Shown here: positions 25,512-35,270 of the stretch, piece by piece
Layout of the letters: the number at the start of each line of letters is the position of its first letter
How positions within the stretch are numbered: position 1 is the stretch's first letter
Assembly: GCA_023206055.1 (NCBI GenBank)
Contig: CP065366.1
Location: 2,604,001 to 2,668,000 of the forward strand
Length of the DNA: 64,000 bases
Source: Vibrio cyclitrophicus
Lineage (GTDB): Bacteria > Pseudomonadota > Gammaproteobacteria > Enterobacterales > Vibrionaceae
Direction: 5' to 3'
The notes under the pieces: generated by a model
What the model was told of the DNA's origin: nothing
Seen by the model: only the letters and a program-made list of their open reading frames with translations
Database searches by the model: none
Position numbers and translations under genes: made by a program

Positions 25512-27521
25512 CTATAACTTAATAGCTAGCTCAACACCTTGACGGATAGCTCGTACCGCATCCAGTTCACCGGCATAATCAGCACCGCCGATCACGTGAA
25601 GCTTGCCACCAAATTCTTGCCACATATCTTCGAACGGACGAACTGACACCTGACCTGCACATACAATAACCGAATCGGCATCGAGCACCTGATCTTTCTT
25701 ACCAACGCTAATATGCAGACCTTTATCATCAATCTTGTTGTAGCTCACGCCGCCTAAAAGGTTTACACCGCGTTTTTCTAGGGTGCGTTTATGAATCCAA
25801 CCAGTAGTTTTGCCCGGGCCTTTACCAACACGACCCGCTTTACGTTGCATCACCCAAACCGTTTTATCGCTGAACGAATCAGGGTAAGGGTAAAGCCCAC
25901 CTGGGTGTTCCATATTCTTATCGATGCCCCACTCATGCAGCCAATCATCTAAACTGTGAGAAGTAGGCTCGGTTAGCATGGTTGCCACATCAATACCTAT
26001 ACCACCAGCGCCAACAATCGCAACTTTTTCGCCTACTGGTGTCTTTTCACGAATCAAGGTTTGATAATCGACTACGTTTTCTTGGTCAATCCCTTCAATA
26101 TTAAGCTTTCGGGGTTCAACACCGGCAGCCATCACGACTTCATCGTACTTCAACAACATTTCAAACGTCGCTTCAGTATCCAGTTTTAAGTTCACGCCTG
26201 ATGCATCTATTTGATTAGCAAAGTAACGAATCGTTTCTCTGAATTCTTCCTTACCAGGGATCTGCATTGCCAATCTAAATTGTCCACCGATACGGTCACT
26301 TTTTTCAAGTAAGTCAACATTATGACCACGCTGTGCTAACGTCGTCGCGCAGGCTAAACCAGCAGGCCCAGCACCAACAACAGCAATAGTTTTGGTCGCA
26401 TCCGCAGGTTGAACAACAATTTCAGTCTCGTAACAAGCACGTGGATTCACCAAACAACTTGCTCGCTTACCCTTAAACACGTTATCAAGACAAGCTTGGT
26501 TACAGCCGATACAGGTATTAATGAACTGCGCTTGGTCTTGAGCGGCTTTGTTGACGAAATCAGGGTCAGCCAAGAATGGACGAGCCATTGATACCATGTC
26601 GGCCTGTCCTGAACTGAGGATACGTTCTGCCTCTTCTGGCGTGTTAATTCGGTTACATGTCACCACTGGGATCGACACGTATGGTTTCACTTTTTCCGTC
26701 ACCCAAGAGAATGCGCCTCTTGGTACTTGCGTCGCGATAGTCGGAACACGAGCTTCATGCCAACCAATGCCGGTATTGATGATAGTCACGCCCGCTTCTT
26801 CTAATTTCTGAGCCAAAAGAACAACATCTTCAAACGTGCTGCCTTGCTCAACCAAATCCAGCATCGACAAACGGAAAATAATAATGAAATCTTTACCCAC
26901 CGCTTCACGAATCGATTTAACAATCTCTAGCGGGAAACGCATACGCTTCTCGTAAGAGCCACCCCATTCGTCGTAACGCATGTTGGTACGCTTACAGATG
27001 AATTGGTTAATCAAGTACCCCTCAGAACCCATGATCTCAATGCCATCATAGCCCGCGACTTGAGCGAGTTCAGCACTGTTGGCAAAAGCACCAATGGTCT
27101 TTTTGATTTGGCGAGGGCTCATCTCACTCGGTGCGAACTTAGCGATTGGCGCTTTAATACCAGAAGCACTTTGCGCGAATGGGTGCATTGCATAGCGGCC
27201 AGCATGCAGCAACTGAAGGGCAATTTTACCGCCATGCTTATGCACGGCTTCTGTAACAACTTGGTGCGCTCTAGCGTGCTTAACTTTACTGAACTCAGCA
27301 CTGAATGGGGTCAATCTGCCACGTAAATTAGGAGAGAAACCACCGGTAACAATAAGGCCAACGCCTCCTTTTGCTCGCTCTTCATAAAACGCGGCGAGTT
27401 TGTGTAGGCCTTCTTTATTTTCTTCTAAACCTGTGTGCATTGATCCCATCAATACACGGTTACGTAACTGAGTAAATCCAAGATCGAGTGGTTCAAGTAA
27501 ATGTGGGTACATGGCAGACAT
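25512..27521 (-). CDS. fadH: NADPH-dependent 2,4-dienoyl-CoA reductase
   Basis: This iron-sulfur flavoprotein reduces 2,4-dienoyl-CoA so that unsaturated fatty acids can enter beta-oxidation. The 669 residues comprise an N-terminal Old-Yellow-Enzyme TIM barrel with FMN (YDEWGGS and SMARPFLADP), the 4Fe-4S cysteines in CIGCNQACLD and CLVNPRAC, and a C-terminal FAD/NADPH domain (AVVGAGPAGLACA, then AIVGAGGIGIDVA). ATG 27521 was chosen over the adjacent GTG. A FadR-like operator lies just upstream, which fits control by fatty-acid availability. Confidence 0.94.
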   Translation of the reverse strand: MSAMYPHLLEPLDLGFTQLRNRVLMGSMHTGLEENKEGLHKLAAFYEERAKGGVGLIVTGGFSPNLRGRLTPFSAEFSKVKHARAHQVVTEAVHKHGGKIALQLLHAGRYAMHPFAQSASGIKAPIAKFAPSEMSPRQIKKTIGAFANSAELAQVAGYDGIEIMGSEGYLINQFICKRTNMRYDEWGGSYEKRMRFPLEIVKSIREAVGKDFIIIFRLSMLDLVEQGSTFEDVVLLAQKLEEAGVTIINTGIGWHEARVPTIATQVPRGAFSWVTEKVKPYVSIPVVTCNRINTPEEAERILSSGQADMVSMARPFLADPDFVNKAAQDQAQFINTCIGCNQACLDNVFKGKRASCLVNPRACYETEIVVQPADATKTIAVVGAGPAGLACATTLAQRGHNVDLLEKSDRIGGQFRLAMQIPGKEEFRETIRYFANQIDASGVNLKLDTEATFEMLLKYDEVVMAAGVEPRKLNIEGIDQENVVDYQTLIREKTPVGEKVAIVGAGGIGIDVATMLTEPTSHSLDDWLHEWGIDKNMEHPGGLYPYPDSFSDKTVWVMQRKAGRVGKGPGKTTGWIHKRTLEKRGVNLLGGVSYNKIDDKGLHISVGKKDQVLDADSVIVCAGQVSVRPFEDMWQEFGGKLHVIGGADYAGELDAVRAIRQGVELAIKL

Positions 27522-27540
27522 CACTTCTATTATTTTATCC

Positions 27541-27557
27541 TTGTGGTCTGACCACAG
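27541..27557. promoter_or_regulatory. FadR-like operator upstream of fadH
   Basis: TTGTGGTCTGACCACAG is a near-perfect palindrome around the FadR core TGGTC-N-GACCA (27544-27554). It lies 20 bases before the fadH start. FadR is known to repress fatty-acid degradation genes in Vibrio and E. coli, so function and site agree. Confidence 0.7.
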
Positions 27558-27800
27558 TATAGTTCAATTACCAAAAGTTCAAACAACCGTTTACATTTTT
27601 GTAACACCGATCATAATGCAGAGCGTATTAATCGTTCAGAACCCCTTAATTTGACTACACTTAATGAGAATATATATCGATTAACAATTCTTGGTGTAGT
27701 TTGAGCTTGGGAATTATCGTAGGATACTAAGCAGTTCATATTATTGAGATTAATGGTACTACGGCTTGTTAAAGCGACGTGATCTCACTGCGGAGACAGA

Positions 27801-29651
27801 ATGAAAAAAATATTCAAATTTATAGGCATGATCTTTAAAGGGATTTGGAAGCTCATCACGTTTGTGCGTCTTGCGCTTGTTAACCTCTTCTTTTTACTCA
27901 GTATCGCCATAATCTACTTTGTGTACTTTCACTCAGATACGGCTCAGCCTACTGTTCCACAGCAATCGGCTTTGGTGCTTAACCTTTCTGGTCCGATTGT
28001 AGAGCAAAGCCGCTACATCAACCCGATGGATTCCTTGACAGGTTCACTGCTTGGCAAGGACCTTCCGAAAGAGAACGTGCTGTTTGATATCGTTGAAACT
28101 ATTCGCTATGCCAAAGATGACGAGAACGTAACAGGCATTGTATTAGCACTTAAAGAGCTACCAGAAACTAACCTGACCAAGCTTCGTTACATTGCTAAAG
28201 CGCTGAACGAGTTCAAAGCAGCGGGTAAGCCGATTTATGCGGTGGGTGATTTTTACAATCAAAGCCAATACTACCTAGCCAGCTACGCGACCAAAGTCTA
28301 CTTATCGCCGGATGGTGGTGTGCTTCTTAAAGGCTACAGCGCTTATTCGCTTTACTACAAAACCTTATTAGAGAAACTAGACGTGAACACCCATGTATTC
28401 CGTGTAGGTACTTATAAGTCTGCAATCGAACCTTTCATTCGTGATGACATGTCAGACGCAGCAAAAGAATCGGCTTCTCGTTGGTTAGGGCAACTATGGG
28501 GTGCTTACGTTGATGATGTGAGCCACAACCGCCAAATCGACGCGAAAACACTGAACCCAAGCATGGATACTTTCTTGAAAGAGCTTGAGTCCGTTGATGG
28601 TGATATCGCGAAACTAGCCGAAAAACTGGGCTTAGTGGATGAGCTAGCAACCCGTCAACAAGTTCGACTAGAGCTTGCAGATGTGTTCGGCAGTGATGGT
28701 CAAGACAGCTACAACGCATTTGGTTACTACGAATATCGTACAACTATGCTTCCAGACATGAACAGTGAATCACACGATGTTGCTGTGATTGTGGCAAGCG
28801 GTGCCATTATGGATGGCAAACAACCTCGCGGCACTGTTGGTGGTGATACCACTGCAGCCCTACTTCGCCAAGCTCGGAATGACGACAAAGTGAAAGCGGT
28901 TGTACTTCGTGTAGACAGCCCAGGTGGCAGTGCCTTTGCTTCTGAAGTTATTCGCAATGAAATCGAAGCGATCAAGCAAGCGGGTAAACCTGTAGTGGTT
29001 TCTATGTCTAGCCTTGCGGCTTCTGGTGGTTACTGGATCTCGATGGGCGCAGACAAGATCTTGGCTCAACCGACCACACTAACAGGCTCGATTGGTATTT
29101 TCAGTGTTATCACAACCTTTGAGAAAGGCTTGAACGATATTGGCGTTTACACCGATGGCGTGGGCACGTCTCCTTTCTCTGGCCTAGGTATTACAACTGG
29201 ACTTAGCGATGGCGCGAAAGACGCGTTCCAAATGGGCATTGAAAACGGATACCGCCGATTCATCAGCCTAGTTGGAGAAAATCGCGGCCTAGAAGTCGAT
29301 GCTGTCGACAAGATCGCTCAAGGCCGAGTATGGACAGGTCAAGATGCGATGCAGAAAGGCTTAGTCGATGAGATTGGTGACTTTGACGATGCGATTGCAG
29401 CAGCGGCTTCACTTGCAGAGCTTGAAACCTACAACATTTACTGGGTAGAAAAGCCGCTTTCAGCAACTGAACAGTTTATTCAAGAATTTATGAACCAAGT
29501 TCAGATGTCGATTGGCCTAGATATTCAGTCAATGATTCCAAGCAGTTTACAGCCTGTTACGCAGCAGTTAGCTCAAGATAGCCAACTATTAGGCAACTTT
29601 AACGACCCACAAGGCCGTTACGCTTTCTGCCTGAACTGCCAAGTTCAATAA
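27801..29651 (+). CDS. sppA: Signal peptide peptidase SppA, 67-kDa type
   Basis: This is a membrane-anchored serine protease that degrades signal peptides released after secretion. Its 616 residues comprise an N-terminal membrane anchor (LALVNLFFLLSIAIIYFVYF, about 25-45) and two tandem S49 domains. The catalytic Lys lies in the first half (GTYKSAIEPFIRDDMSD) and the catalytic Ser in the second (VVSMSSLAASGGYWISMGAD), as in E. coli SppA. GGAGAC precedes the ATG. It is followed by a terminator and then ansA. Confidence 0.94.
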   Translation: MKKIFKFIGMIFKGIWKLITFVRLALVNLFFLLSIAIIYFVYFHSDTAQPTVPQQSALVLNLSGPIVEQSRYINPMDSLTGSLLGKDLPKENVLFDIVETIRYAKDDENVTGIVLALKELPETNLTKLRYIAKALNEFKAAGKPIYAVGDFYNQSQYYLASYATKVYLSPDGGVLLKGYSAYSLYYKTLLEKLDVNTHVFRVGTYKSAIEPFIRDDMSDAAKESASRWLGQLWGAYVDDVSHNRQIDAKTLNPSMDTFLKELESVDGDIAKLAEKLGLVDELATRQQVRLELADVFGSDGQDSYNAFGYYEYRTTMLPDMNSESHDVAVIVASGAIMDGKQPRGTVGGDTTAALLRQARNDDKVKAVVLRVDSPGGSAFASEVIRNEIEAIKQAGKPVVVSMSSLAASGGYWISMGADKILAQPTTLTGSIGIFSVITTFEKGLNDIGVYTDGVGTSPFSGLGITTGLSDGAKDAFQMGIENGYRRFISLVGENRGLEVDAVDKIAQGRVWTGQDAMQKGLVDEIGDFDDAIAAAASLAELETYNIYWVEKPLSATEQFIQEFMNQVQMSIGLDIQSMIPSSLQPVTQQLAQDSQLLGNFNDPQGRYAFCLNCQVQ

Positions 29652-29675
29652 GTTAAACCAATAACTCAATAACCA

Positions 29676-29707
29676 AGAGGCGCCTGTGTGTTAGGCGCCT
29701 CTTTTTA
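29676..29707 (+). terminator. Rho-independent terminator of sppA
   Basis: AGAGGCGCC and GGCGCCTCT form a 9-bp GC-rich stem with a 9-base loop followed by TTTTATT, immediately after sppA. Confidence 0.88.
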
Positions 29708-29769
29708 TTGCATGATAATTCGCTATAATCGCCCCCCTGTTCCCTACATCACACTAAGTATTAATCGCC

Positions 29770-30786
29770 ATGGAAAGAAAACACATCTATATCGCGTACA
29801 CCGGCGGCACAATTGGCATGCAGAAGTCTATTGACCACGGCTATGTTCCAGTCGCAGGTTTCATGGATAAGCAACTAGCTGGCATGCCTGAATTCCATCG
29901 CCCAGAGATGCCTGAATACACCATTCACGAATACTCTCCTTTAATGGACTCCTCAGATATGACGCCACTTGATTGGCAAACTATCGCTGATGACATTCGC
30001 GCGAACTACGATAAGTACGATGGTTTCGTTATCCTGCATGGCACAGACACTATGGCATACACCGCCTCTGCGCTGTCTTTCATGCTTGAAAACCTCGGCA
30101 AACCTGTGATTGTTACGGGCTCTCAGATCCCACTAGCAGAACTTCGTTCAGACGGACAAGCAAACCTGTTGAATGCATTACACCTTGCGGCTAACTACCC
30201 TATCAATGAAGTAACCCTGTTCTTCAACAACAAATTGATGCGCGGTAACCGCAGTACAAAATCGCATGCAGATGGCTTCAATGCGTTTACGTCTCCAAAC
30301 CTAAATCCATTGCTTGAAGCAGGTATTAATATCCAGCTTAGCAATAACGTAAAAGTCAATGAACAACCTGAAGGTGCTTTCAAGGTTCATAACATTACTC
30401 CGCAACCCATCGGCGTAATCACTATGTACCCAGGCATCTCACATGAAGTAATCCGCAATACGCTGCTACAGCCTGTTAACGCAATGATTCTACTGACTTT
30501 TGGTGTCGGTAACGCACCCCAAAACCCAGAGCTGCTTCAGCATCTGAAAGATGCGTCAGAGCGTGGTGTGATTGTGGTGAATCTAACGCAATGTTTGGCA
30601 GGTAAAGTCAACATGGGCGGTTACGCAACAGGATGTGCACTTGCAGAAGCTGGCGTGGTGAGTGGCTTTGATATGACGCCAGAAGCGGCGTTGGCGAAGC
30701 TACACTACTTATTAAGCCAAAACCTAAGCTATGAAGAAGTGAAGGCTCAGATGCTACAAGTGTTGCGCGGTGAGATGAGCTTATAA
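29770..30786 (+). CDS. ansA: L-asparaginase, type I (cytoplasmic)
   Basis: This enzyme hydrolyses L-asparagine to aspartate and ammonia in the cytoplasm. Its 338 residues have the N-terminal catalytic Thr motif YIAYTGGTIGMQ, the second Thr-Asp motif FVILHGTDTMAYTAS, and VTGSQIPLAELRSDGQ after it. There is no signal peptide, which separates it from the periplasmic type II enzyme. Length and motifs match E. coli AnsA. It follows sppA after a terminator and so is probably transcribed separately. Confidence 0.95.
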   Translation: MERKHIYIAYTGGTIGMQKSIDHGYVPVAGFMDKQLAGMPEFHRPEMPEYTIHEYSPLMDSSDMTPLDWQTIADDIRANYDKYDGFVILHGTDTMAYTASALSFMLENLGKPVIVTGSQIPLAELRSDGQANLLNALHLAANYPINEVTLFFNNKLMRGNRSTKSHADGFNAFTSPNLNPLLEAGINIQLSNNVKVNEQPEGAFKVHNITPQPIGVITMYPGISHEVIRNTLLQPVNAMILLTFGVGNAPQNPELLQHLKDASERGVIVVNLTQCLAGKVNMGGYATGCALAEAGVVSGFDMTPEAALAKLHYLLSQNLSYEEVKAQMLQVLRGEMSL

Positions 30787-30888
30787 CCTGTTCAAGGATT
30801 CACGTTAACCCCAGTTATTCGATGAAAGTAACGGTGGCTTAACGTGAACTAAATCGTTTTATTGCTTATAAATAAACGAGTTAAACTA

Positions 30889-30915
30889 AAAGGGGTGGCA
30901 CATTGCCACCCCTTT
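30889..30915. terminator. Bidirectional terminator between ansA and yeaC
   Basis: AGGGGTGGCA and TGCCACCCCT form a perfect 10-bp stem with a 3-base loop, flanked by A-rich and T-rich stretches, so it serves both convergent genes. Confidence 0.82.
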
Positions 30916-30929
30916 GTTGTAATTTAAGC

Positions 30930-31211
30930 TTAATGATTCGGGTTAACCCTAACAATGTCTTCTTGGTCTGACTTAAACTGTTTTTTTAGTTCAGACTTAG
31001 ATTTAAAGCTAATCTCACCACCAGCTGCAATTGTCATATGTTGAGCTTCAGAGTTATGTTTAGATTGATATAACATAACCGCTTGCATACACGAGTCGCG
31101 CTGTTCTTTTGAGAGCGCCGTACCTTCTGGCCATTTACCCGTTTCAACTGCGTAGGTTAAACGTTCGTAGACCTCGGGTGTCATTGCGCTAAGAAGTTGT
31201 TCTGCATCCAT
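30930..31211 (-). CDS. yeaC: DUF1315 (YeaC-family) protein
   Basis: This is a 93-residue soluble protein of the YeaC/DUF1315 family, conserved in gammaproteobacteria and of unknown function. The recognisable core is MTPEVYERLTYAVETGKWPE, followed by GTALSKEQRDSCMQAVMLYQ. It lies between ansA and a DUF2989 lipoprotein gene, near gapA and the mutarotase, as is common in related genomes. Confidence 0.85.
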   Translation of the reverse strand: MDAEQLLSAMTPEVYERLTYAVETGKWPEGTALSKEQRDSCMQAVMLYQSKHNSEAQHMTIAAGGEISFKSKSELKKQFKSDQEDIVRVNPNH

Positions 31212-31315
31212 GGTAAAGCCTTAGTTTTAACAATTTTCACCAGAAAATAACCCGTAACAGAATTGAGTCAAGAACCTGACCGATAATAAGTGCATTTGAT
31301 CACAAGTGAAGGAAT

Positions 31316-32131
31316 ATGAAAATTATGAAATGGTTGGCGATTAGCCTATTGCCTTTTACTCTGGTTGGGTGTCTTGAAGGGAACAAAAATACCGATCAAC
31401 TGTGTCAAAGCAACCCTGGACTTCAGTGTGAACAATTGAATATGAACGATGGGCAATGTCGTGTCGCACGTACCGACCTTATCTGGCATCGATTTGAAGT
31501 TCAGAAGCAACCCAGCGAAATAAACAAAATTAAAGAATTCGAATTAGTCACTGCCTACAAAAAGTGCCTAGAACTCGCGGCGCAGATCGAAACTATCGAC
31601 CAATCTAAGCTGCAAGAGCGTCGCTTTACCTCTTTAATGCACAGTATCGAAGAGTCTGAGCGCATTGTTGATGAGCTATCGAAATCCGATACACCGGAAA
31701 CGCTTTACTTCTTGTGGTCACAAACTGGTGATATTAATGCAAGACGTAGCTTCTTACAGCTAGAAGGAACTGAAGCATTAAATACGGCAGAGATGCAATA
31801 TGCTCTGGCGACTTTCTATACCACGAGAGATCATGCAAAGACATTAAAGCTACTCAATAATGCGCTAACATTGTCGAATAACTCGGTTGTTAATACTGAG
31901 ATATTTAAGTCCATGGCCAGTATCAATCACAGCTTAGGCCATAGAGAAAAGGCGTACGTATGGGCAATGGTAGCCAAAGACTTTGATGTGCCGATTGCTT
32001 CTGAAGCGGAGTTGGCTGTTCTCTACAACTTCGAAGCCCCAAAGTACAAGCAGTTAAATAAAGACGCAGACAAAATTGTTGAAGCCATTGAAGATGGTGT
32101 TTACAGCCCTTCGGTCGTCCCTAATTACTGA
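31316..32131 (+). CDS. DUF2989-family lipoprotein
   Basis: The product is a 271-residue predicted lipoprotein: charged start, hydrophobic segment and lipobox TLVGC (Cys about 19). The mature region has conserved cysteines (LCQSNPGLQCEQLNMNDGQC) and helical repeats resembling TPR/Sel1 pairs (EMQYALATFYTTRDHAKTLK). It belongs to DUF2989, a family known from Vibrio and Shewanella without assigned function. AAGGAATATG provides a strong ribosome site. Confidence 0.82.
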   Translation: MKIMKWLAISLLPFTLVGCLEGNKNTDQLCQSNPGLQCEQLNMNDGQCRVARTDLIWHRFEVQKQPSEINKIKEFELVTAYKKCLELAAQIETIDQSKLQERRFTSLMHSIEESERIVDELSKSDTPETLYFLWSQTGDINARRSFLQLEGTEALNTAEMQYALATFYTTRDHAKTLKLLNNALTLSNNSVVNTEIFKSMASINHSLGHREKAYVWAMVAKDFDVPIASEAELAVLYNFEAPKYKQLNKDADKIVEAIEDGVYSPSVVPNY

Positions 32132-32182
32132 TCGAACACTTATTGATTTCTAACCTAAGCTTCCTATTCATCAGCTTAAAAA

Positions 32183-32212
32183 AAACAGCTACCTTTCTGG
32201 TAGCTGTTTTTA
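32183..32212. terminator. Bidirectional terminator after the DUF2989 gene
   Basis: AAAACAGCTACC and GGTAGCTGTTTT form a 12-bp stem with a 5-base loop and A/T runs on both sides. It separates the DUF2989 gene and msrB, which converge. Confidence 0.85.
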
Positions 32213-32301
32213 TTTGTACTAAAGTTAATTCTGAAATCTTGGGCGTTCAGTATTCCTAAATCGGCAAATGCGATCTGTAAGGATTAGACAATAGTTACAA
32301 G

Positions 32302-32700
32302 TTATTTCGTAATTTTGTCATTTTTGTTGAAAATTAACGACACCGAATTAACACAGAAGCGCTCGCCAGTTGTCTGCGGGCCATCAGGGAAAACATGACC
32401 TAAATGGCTATCACAAGCAGTACAACGGATCTCTACACGCTTCATTCCGTGACTTAGATCTTCTATATAGCGTACCGCTTCATCATTCACTGGGGCATCA
32501 AAACTAGGCCATCCACACCCAGAGTCATATTTGTTATCCGACAGAAACAAAGGGCTTTGACAGCATGTGCAGCTATAGACACCCGTCTTCTGATTATGCA
32601 GCAACTTACCGCTATAAGGGGCTTCAGTTCCACGTAGACGACACACTTCAAATTCATCATCTGATAGGCGCTCACGCCAGTATTCATCAGGCTTTAACAT
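32302..32700 (-). CDS. msrB: Peptide-methionine (R)-S-oxide reductase
   Basis: This enzyme reduces the R-epimer of methionine sulfoxide in proteins, using thioredoxin. Its 132 residues have two zinc-binding CxxC pairs (SCTCCQSPL and RCTACDSHLGHVF), the DSGCGWPSF segment and the catalytic Cys in GERFCVNSVSL. ATG 32700 was chosen because AAGGAAGG sits seven bases upstream and the protein then begins like other MsrB proteins (MLKPDEYWRERLSDDEFEV). An alternative start at 32745 has no such support. It is divergent from gapA. Confidence 0.94.
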   Translation of the reverse strand: MLKPDEYWRERLSDDEFEVCRLRGTEAPYSGKLLHNQKTGVYSCTCCQSPLFLSDNKYDSGCGWPSFDAPVNDEAVRYIEDLSHGMKRVEIRCTACDSHLGHVFPDGPQTTGERFCVNSVSLIFNKNDKITK

Positions 32701-32950
32701 ATTTCCTTCCTTTTGAATCACGTTAATATCTCTCCACATTCTCATTTATTATATTTACTTTTTACCATAAAGGCTTGCATATGAGTCGTTTTGTAGCACA
32801 TACTTTCTCACCAGGAAACATTGTACATATACACTCATAAGTGAATCATCATTTAGGGGTATTTTACCCAACTGGAAGGGTACAGAGCCACTCGCAATGG
32901 TCAATTTTCAACCACTTACACCCAATTGTTAAGAAAAGCGTCGCTTTTTT

Positions 32951-32979
32951 TTGACATTAAACAAGTTAAGTCGGATTAT
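32951..32979 (+). promoter_or_regulatory. Strong sigma-70 promoter candidate for gapA
   Basis: TTGACA (32951-32956), a 17-base spacer and GATTAT (32974-32979) make a near-consensus promoter about 80 bases before the gapA start. A perfect -35 fits the very high expression expected from the strongly biased codons of gapA. Confidence 0.6.
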
Positions 32980-33058
32980 CTATTGCAGATGTATACTGGA
33001 TTCTGTAATTTTACTACCAGTTATCTTTAATCAGAAATTAAGTTGTGGAGCAACTACA

Positions 33059-34054
33059 ATGACTATCAAAGTAGGTATTAACGGTTTTGGCCGTATCGGC
33101 CGTTTCGTATTCCGCGCAGCTCAAGAGCGTGCAGACATCGAAGTAGTAGGTATTAACGATCTAATCGACGTAGAGTACATGGCATACATGCTTAAGTACG
33201 ACTCAACTCACGGCCGTTTCAACGGTACTGTTGAAGTTGAAGGCGGTAACCTAATCGTTAACGGTAAAACTGTACGTGTTACAGCTGAGCGTAACCCAGA
33301 AGACCTTAAGTGGGATGCTATCGAAGTAGACGTAGTTGCTGAAGCAACTGGTCTTTTCCTAACTGACGAGACTGCACGTAAGCACATCACTGCTGGCGCT
33401 AAAAAAGTAGTTCTTACTGGTCCTTCTAAAGATGCAACTCCAATGTTCGTAATGGGCGTTAACCAAGCATCTTACGCTGGTCAAGACATCGTTTCTAACG
33501 CTTCTTGTACTACTAACTGTCTTGCACCTATCGCTAAAGTACTTAACGATAAGTGGGGCATTGAGTCTGGTCTTATGACTACAGTTCACGCTACTACAGC
33601 AACTCAAAAAACTGTAGATGGTCCTTCTGCTAAAGACTGGCGCGGTGGCCGTGGTGCTTCTCAAAACATCATCCCATCTTCAACTGGTGCTGCTAAAGCT
33701 GTAGGCGTTGTTCTTCCAGAACTAAACGGCCTTCTAACTGGTATGGCTTTCCGTGTACCAACTGCTAACGTATCTGTAGTTGACCTAACTGTTAACCTAA
33801 AAGAAGCTGCATCTTACGAAGAAATTTGTGCTGCAATGAAAGAAGCTTCTGAAGGCGAAATGGCTGGCGTTCTTGGTTACACTGAAGACCAAGTAGTATC
33901 ACAAGATTTCATCGGTGAAGTTCAAACTTCAGTATTCGATGCTAAAGCTGGTGTTGCTCTAACTGACAAATTCGTTAAAGTTGTATCTTGGTACGACAAC
34001 GAAATCGGTTACTCAAACAAAGTTCTAGACCTAATCGCTCACATCTCTAAGTAA
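33059..34054 (+). CDS. gapA: Glyceraldehyde-3-phosphate dehydrogenase
   Basis: This central glycolytic enzyme oxidises and phosphorylates glyceraldehyde-3-phosphate with NAD+. Its 331 residues have the NAD-binding start MTIKVGINGFGRIGRFVFRA, the catalytic Cys in SNASCTTNCLAP and a C-terminal SWYDNEIGYSNKV. The open frame extends upstream to 32951, but the start at 33059 gives the exact family length and has GTGGAG upstream. Codon use is strongly biased towards preferred codons, a mark of high expression. It is followed by a strong terminator. Confidence 0.96.
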   Translation: MTIKVGINGFGRIGRFVFRAAQERADIEVVGINDLIDVEYMAYMLKYDSTHGRFNGTVEVEGGNLIVNGKTVRVTAERNPEDLKWDAIEVDVVAEATGLFLTDETARKHITAGAKKVVLTGPSKDATPMFVMGVNQASYAGQDIVSNASCTTNCLAPIAKVLNDKWGIESGLMTTVHATTATQKTVDGPSAKDWRGGRGASQNIIPSSTGAAKAVGVVLPELNGLLTGMAFRVPTANVSVVDLTVNLKEAASYEEICAAMKEASEGEMAGVLGYTEDQVVSQDFIGEVQTSVFDAKAGVALTDKFVKVVSWYDNEIGYSNKVLDLIAHISK

Positions 34055-34116
34055 TTTCTTTTTAGAAATCGCTTTAGATAAGCATTAGCGAAGACTTTCA
34101 TTGAGAAAGACTTTGA

Positions 34117-34146
34117 AAAAGGCGACCTTAGTGTCGCCTTTTTAAT
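34117..34146 (+). terminator. Rho-independent terminator of gapA
   Basis: AAAAGGCGACCTTAGTGTCGCCTTTTT forms a GC-rich stem with a short loop and T run, about 60 bases after the gapA stop. Confidence 0.85.
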
Positions 34147-34293
34147 ACCTGCTATATTTTGAGCGTCTTTTGAATGAAGTTGATTAAAAAACAATGAAGT
34201 TCAATTCTAATACTGTCTGAGCTTGTTACTCGTCATATCACAAGCATCACTCTAGTCAGCATTTGAATTCAATTTCCTTAGAAGGATCATGTA

Positions 34294-35178
34294 ATGGATT
34301 TATCTACTCTACCCACACTGACTGTACTTTCTGACAACGTGACTATCGTAGAACACGAAGGCGTAAAATTGGTTCGCGTTATCCACGATAAAGCAAACGC
34401 AGCGATTTCACTGTTTGGCGGCCATGTGGTGTCATTCCAACCGCAAGGTCAAGAAGACCTGATTTGGATGAGCCAACAAGCTAAATTCGATGGTAAAACG
34501 GCTCTGCGTGGTGGTATTCCAGTATGTTGGCCTTGGTTTGGTCGTATTGCAGCACCTGCTCATGGTTTTGCTCGTTCAAGTGAATGGCAATTGCTTGAGC
34601 ACCGTGAAAGCGAAGCGGGTGTGATTGTTAGCTTAGGTCTGAAGCCAAGCGAAGAAACGTTGGCAGTATGGCCTCATCAGTTTGATGCACGCCTAAATGT
34701 TGAGATTAGCGATGAGCTGAAAGTAACATTAGATGTGAAGAACACAGATTCACAACCATGGACTTTCTCTGGAGCGCTGCACACTTACCTAAACGTTGGC
34801 GATATCCACACCACAACCACAACAGGTATGGGTGCTGAGTACATTGATAGCCTGCAAGGTGGCAAGATCTGCCAAGGTGGTGCTGAGCTGATACTGACTG
34901 ACACTATTGACCGTGTTTACACGCAACCAGAAGCGCAAATCTTTGTTGCTGACAAGAAGCTGGATCGCACACTAACAGTTGAAAACCACGGCCATAACTC
35001 TGCAGTACTGTGGAACCCGTGGGCAGAAGGTGCTACCAGTATGGGCGATATGCAAGACGACGGTTACTTAACTATGATGTGCGTAGAATCAACACTGCAC
35101 GCACCAAGCCTAGAAGCAGGCAAAACGTTACAGCCAGGTGAGAGCCATCAGCTGATTACGGTTATCTCTTCGAACTAA
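34294..35178 (+). CDS. yeaD: D-hexose-6-phosphate mutarotase (YeaD-like aldose epimerase)
   Basis: This enzyme interconverts alpha and beta anomers of hexose-6-phosphates. Its 294 residues have the galactose-mutarotase fold with the YeaD-type motifs ALRGGIPVCWPWFG, AHGFARSSEW (catalytic His), SGALHTYLNVGD and a late NPWAEGATSMGDM. AGAAGGA precedes the ATG. Being next to gapA, as in E. coli, places it with sugar-phosphate metabolism. It is followed by its own terminator. Confidence 0.9.
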   Translation: MDLSTLPTLTVLSDNVTIVEHEGVKLVRVIHDKANAAISLFGGHVVSFQPQGQEDLIWMSQQAKFDGKTALRGGIPVCWPWFGRIAAPAHGFARSSEWQLLEHRESEAGVIVSLGLKPSEETLAVWPHQFDARLNVEISDELKVTLDVKNTDSQPWTFSGALHTYLNVGDIHTTTTTGMGAEYIDSLQGGKICQGGAELILTDTIDRVYTQPEAQIFVADKKLDRTLTVENHGHNSAVLWNPWAEGATSMGDMQDDGYLTMMCVESTLHAPSLEAGKTLQPGESHQLITVISSN

Positions 35179-35210
35179 GCTACTCAGTAACTTAGTCAAA
35201 AAATTCTTCA

Positions 35211-35236
35211 AAGGCCGGTTTATCCGGCCTTTTTTA
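35211..35236. terminator. Terminator between the mutarotase and nucleoside hydrolase genes
   Basis: AAGGCCGG and CCGGCCTT enclose a 5-base loop followed by TTTTT. The two flanking genes converge on it. Confidence 0.85.
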
Positions 35237-35270
35237 CAGCTATTTTTTACAACACTACGATGGCCATCAA

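Noticed and set aside
32951..33058. N-terminal extension of gapA
   Set aside because: It would translate through the promoter; the start at 33059 gives the exact family length and has a ribosome site.
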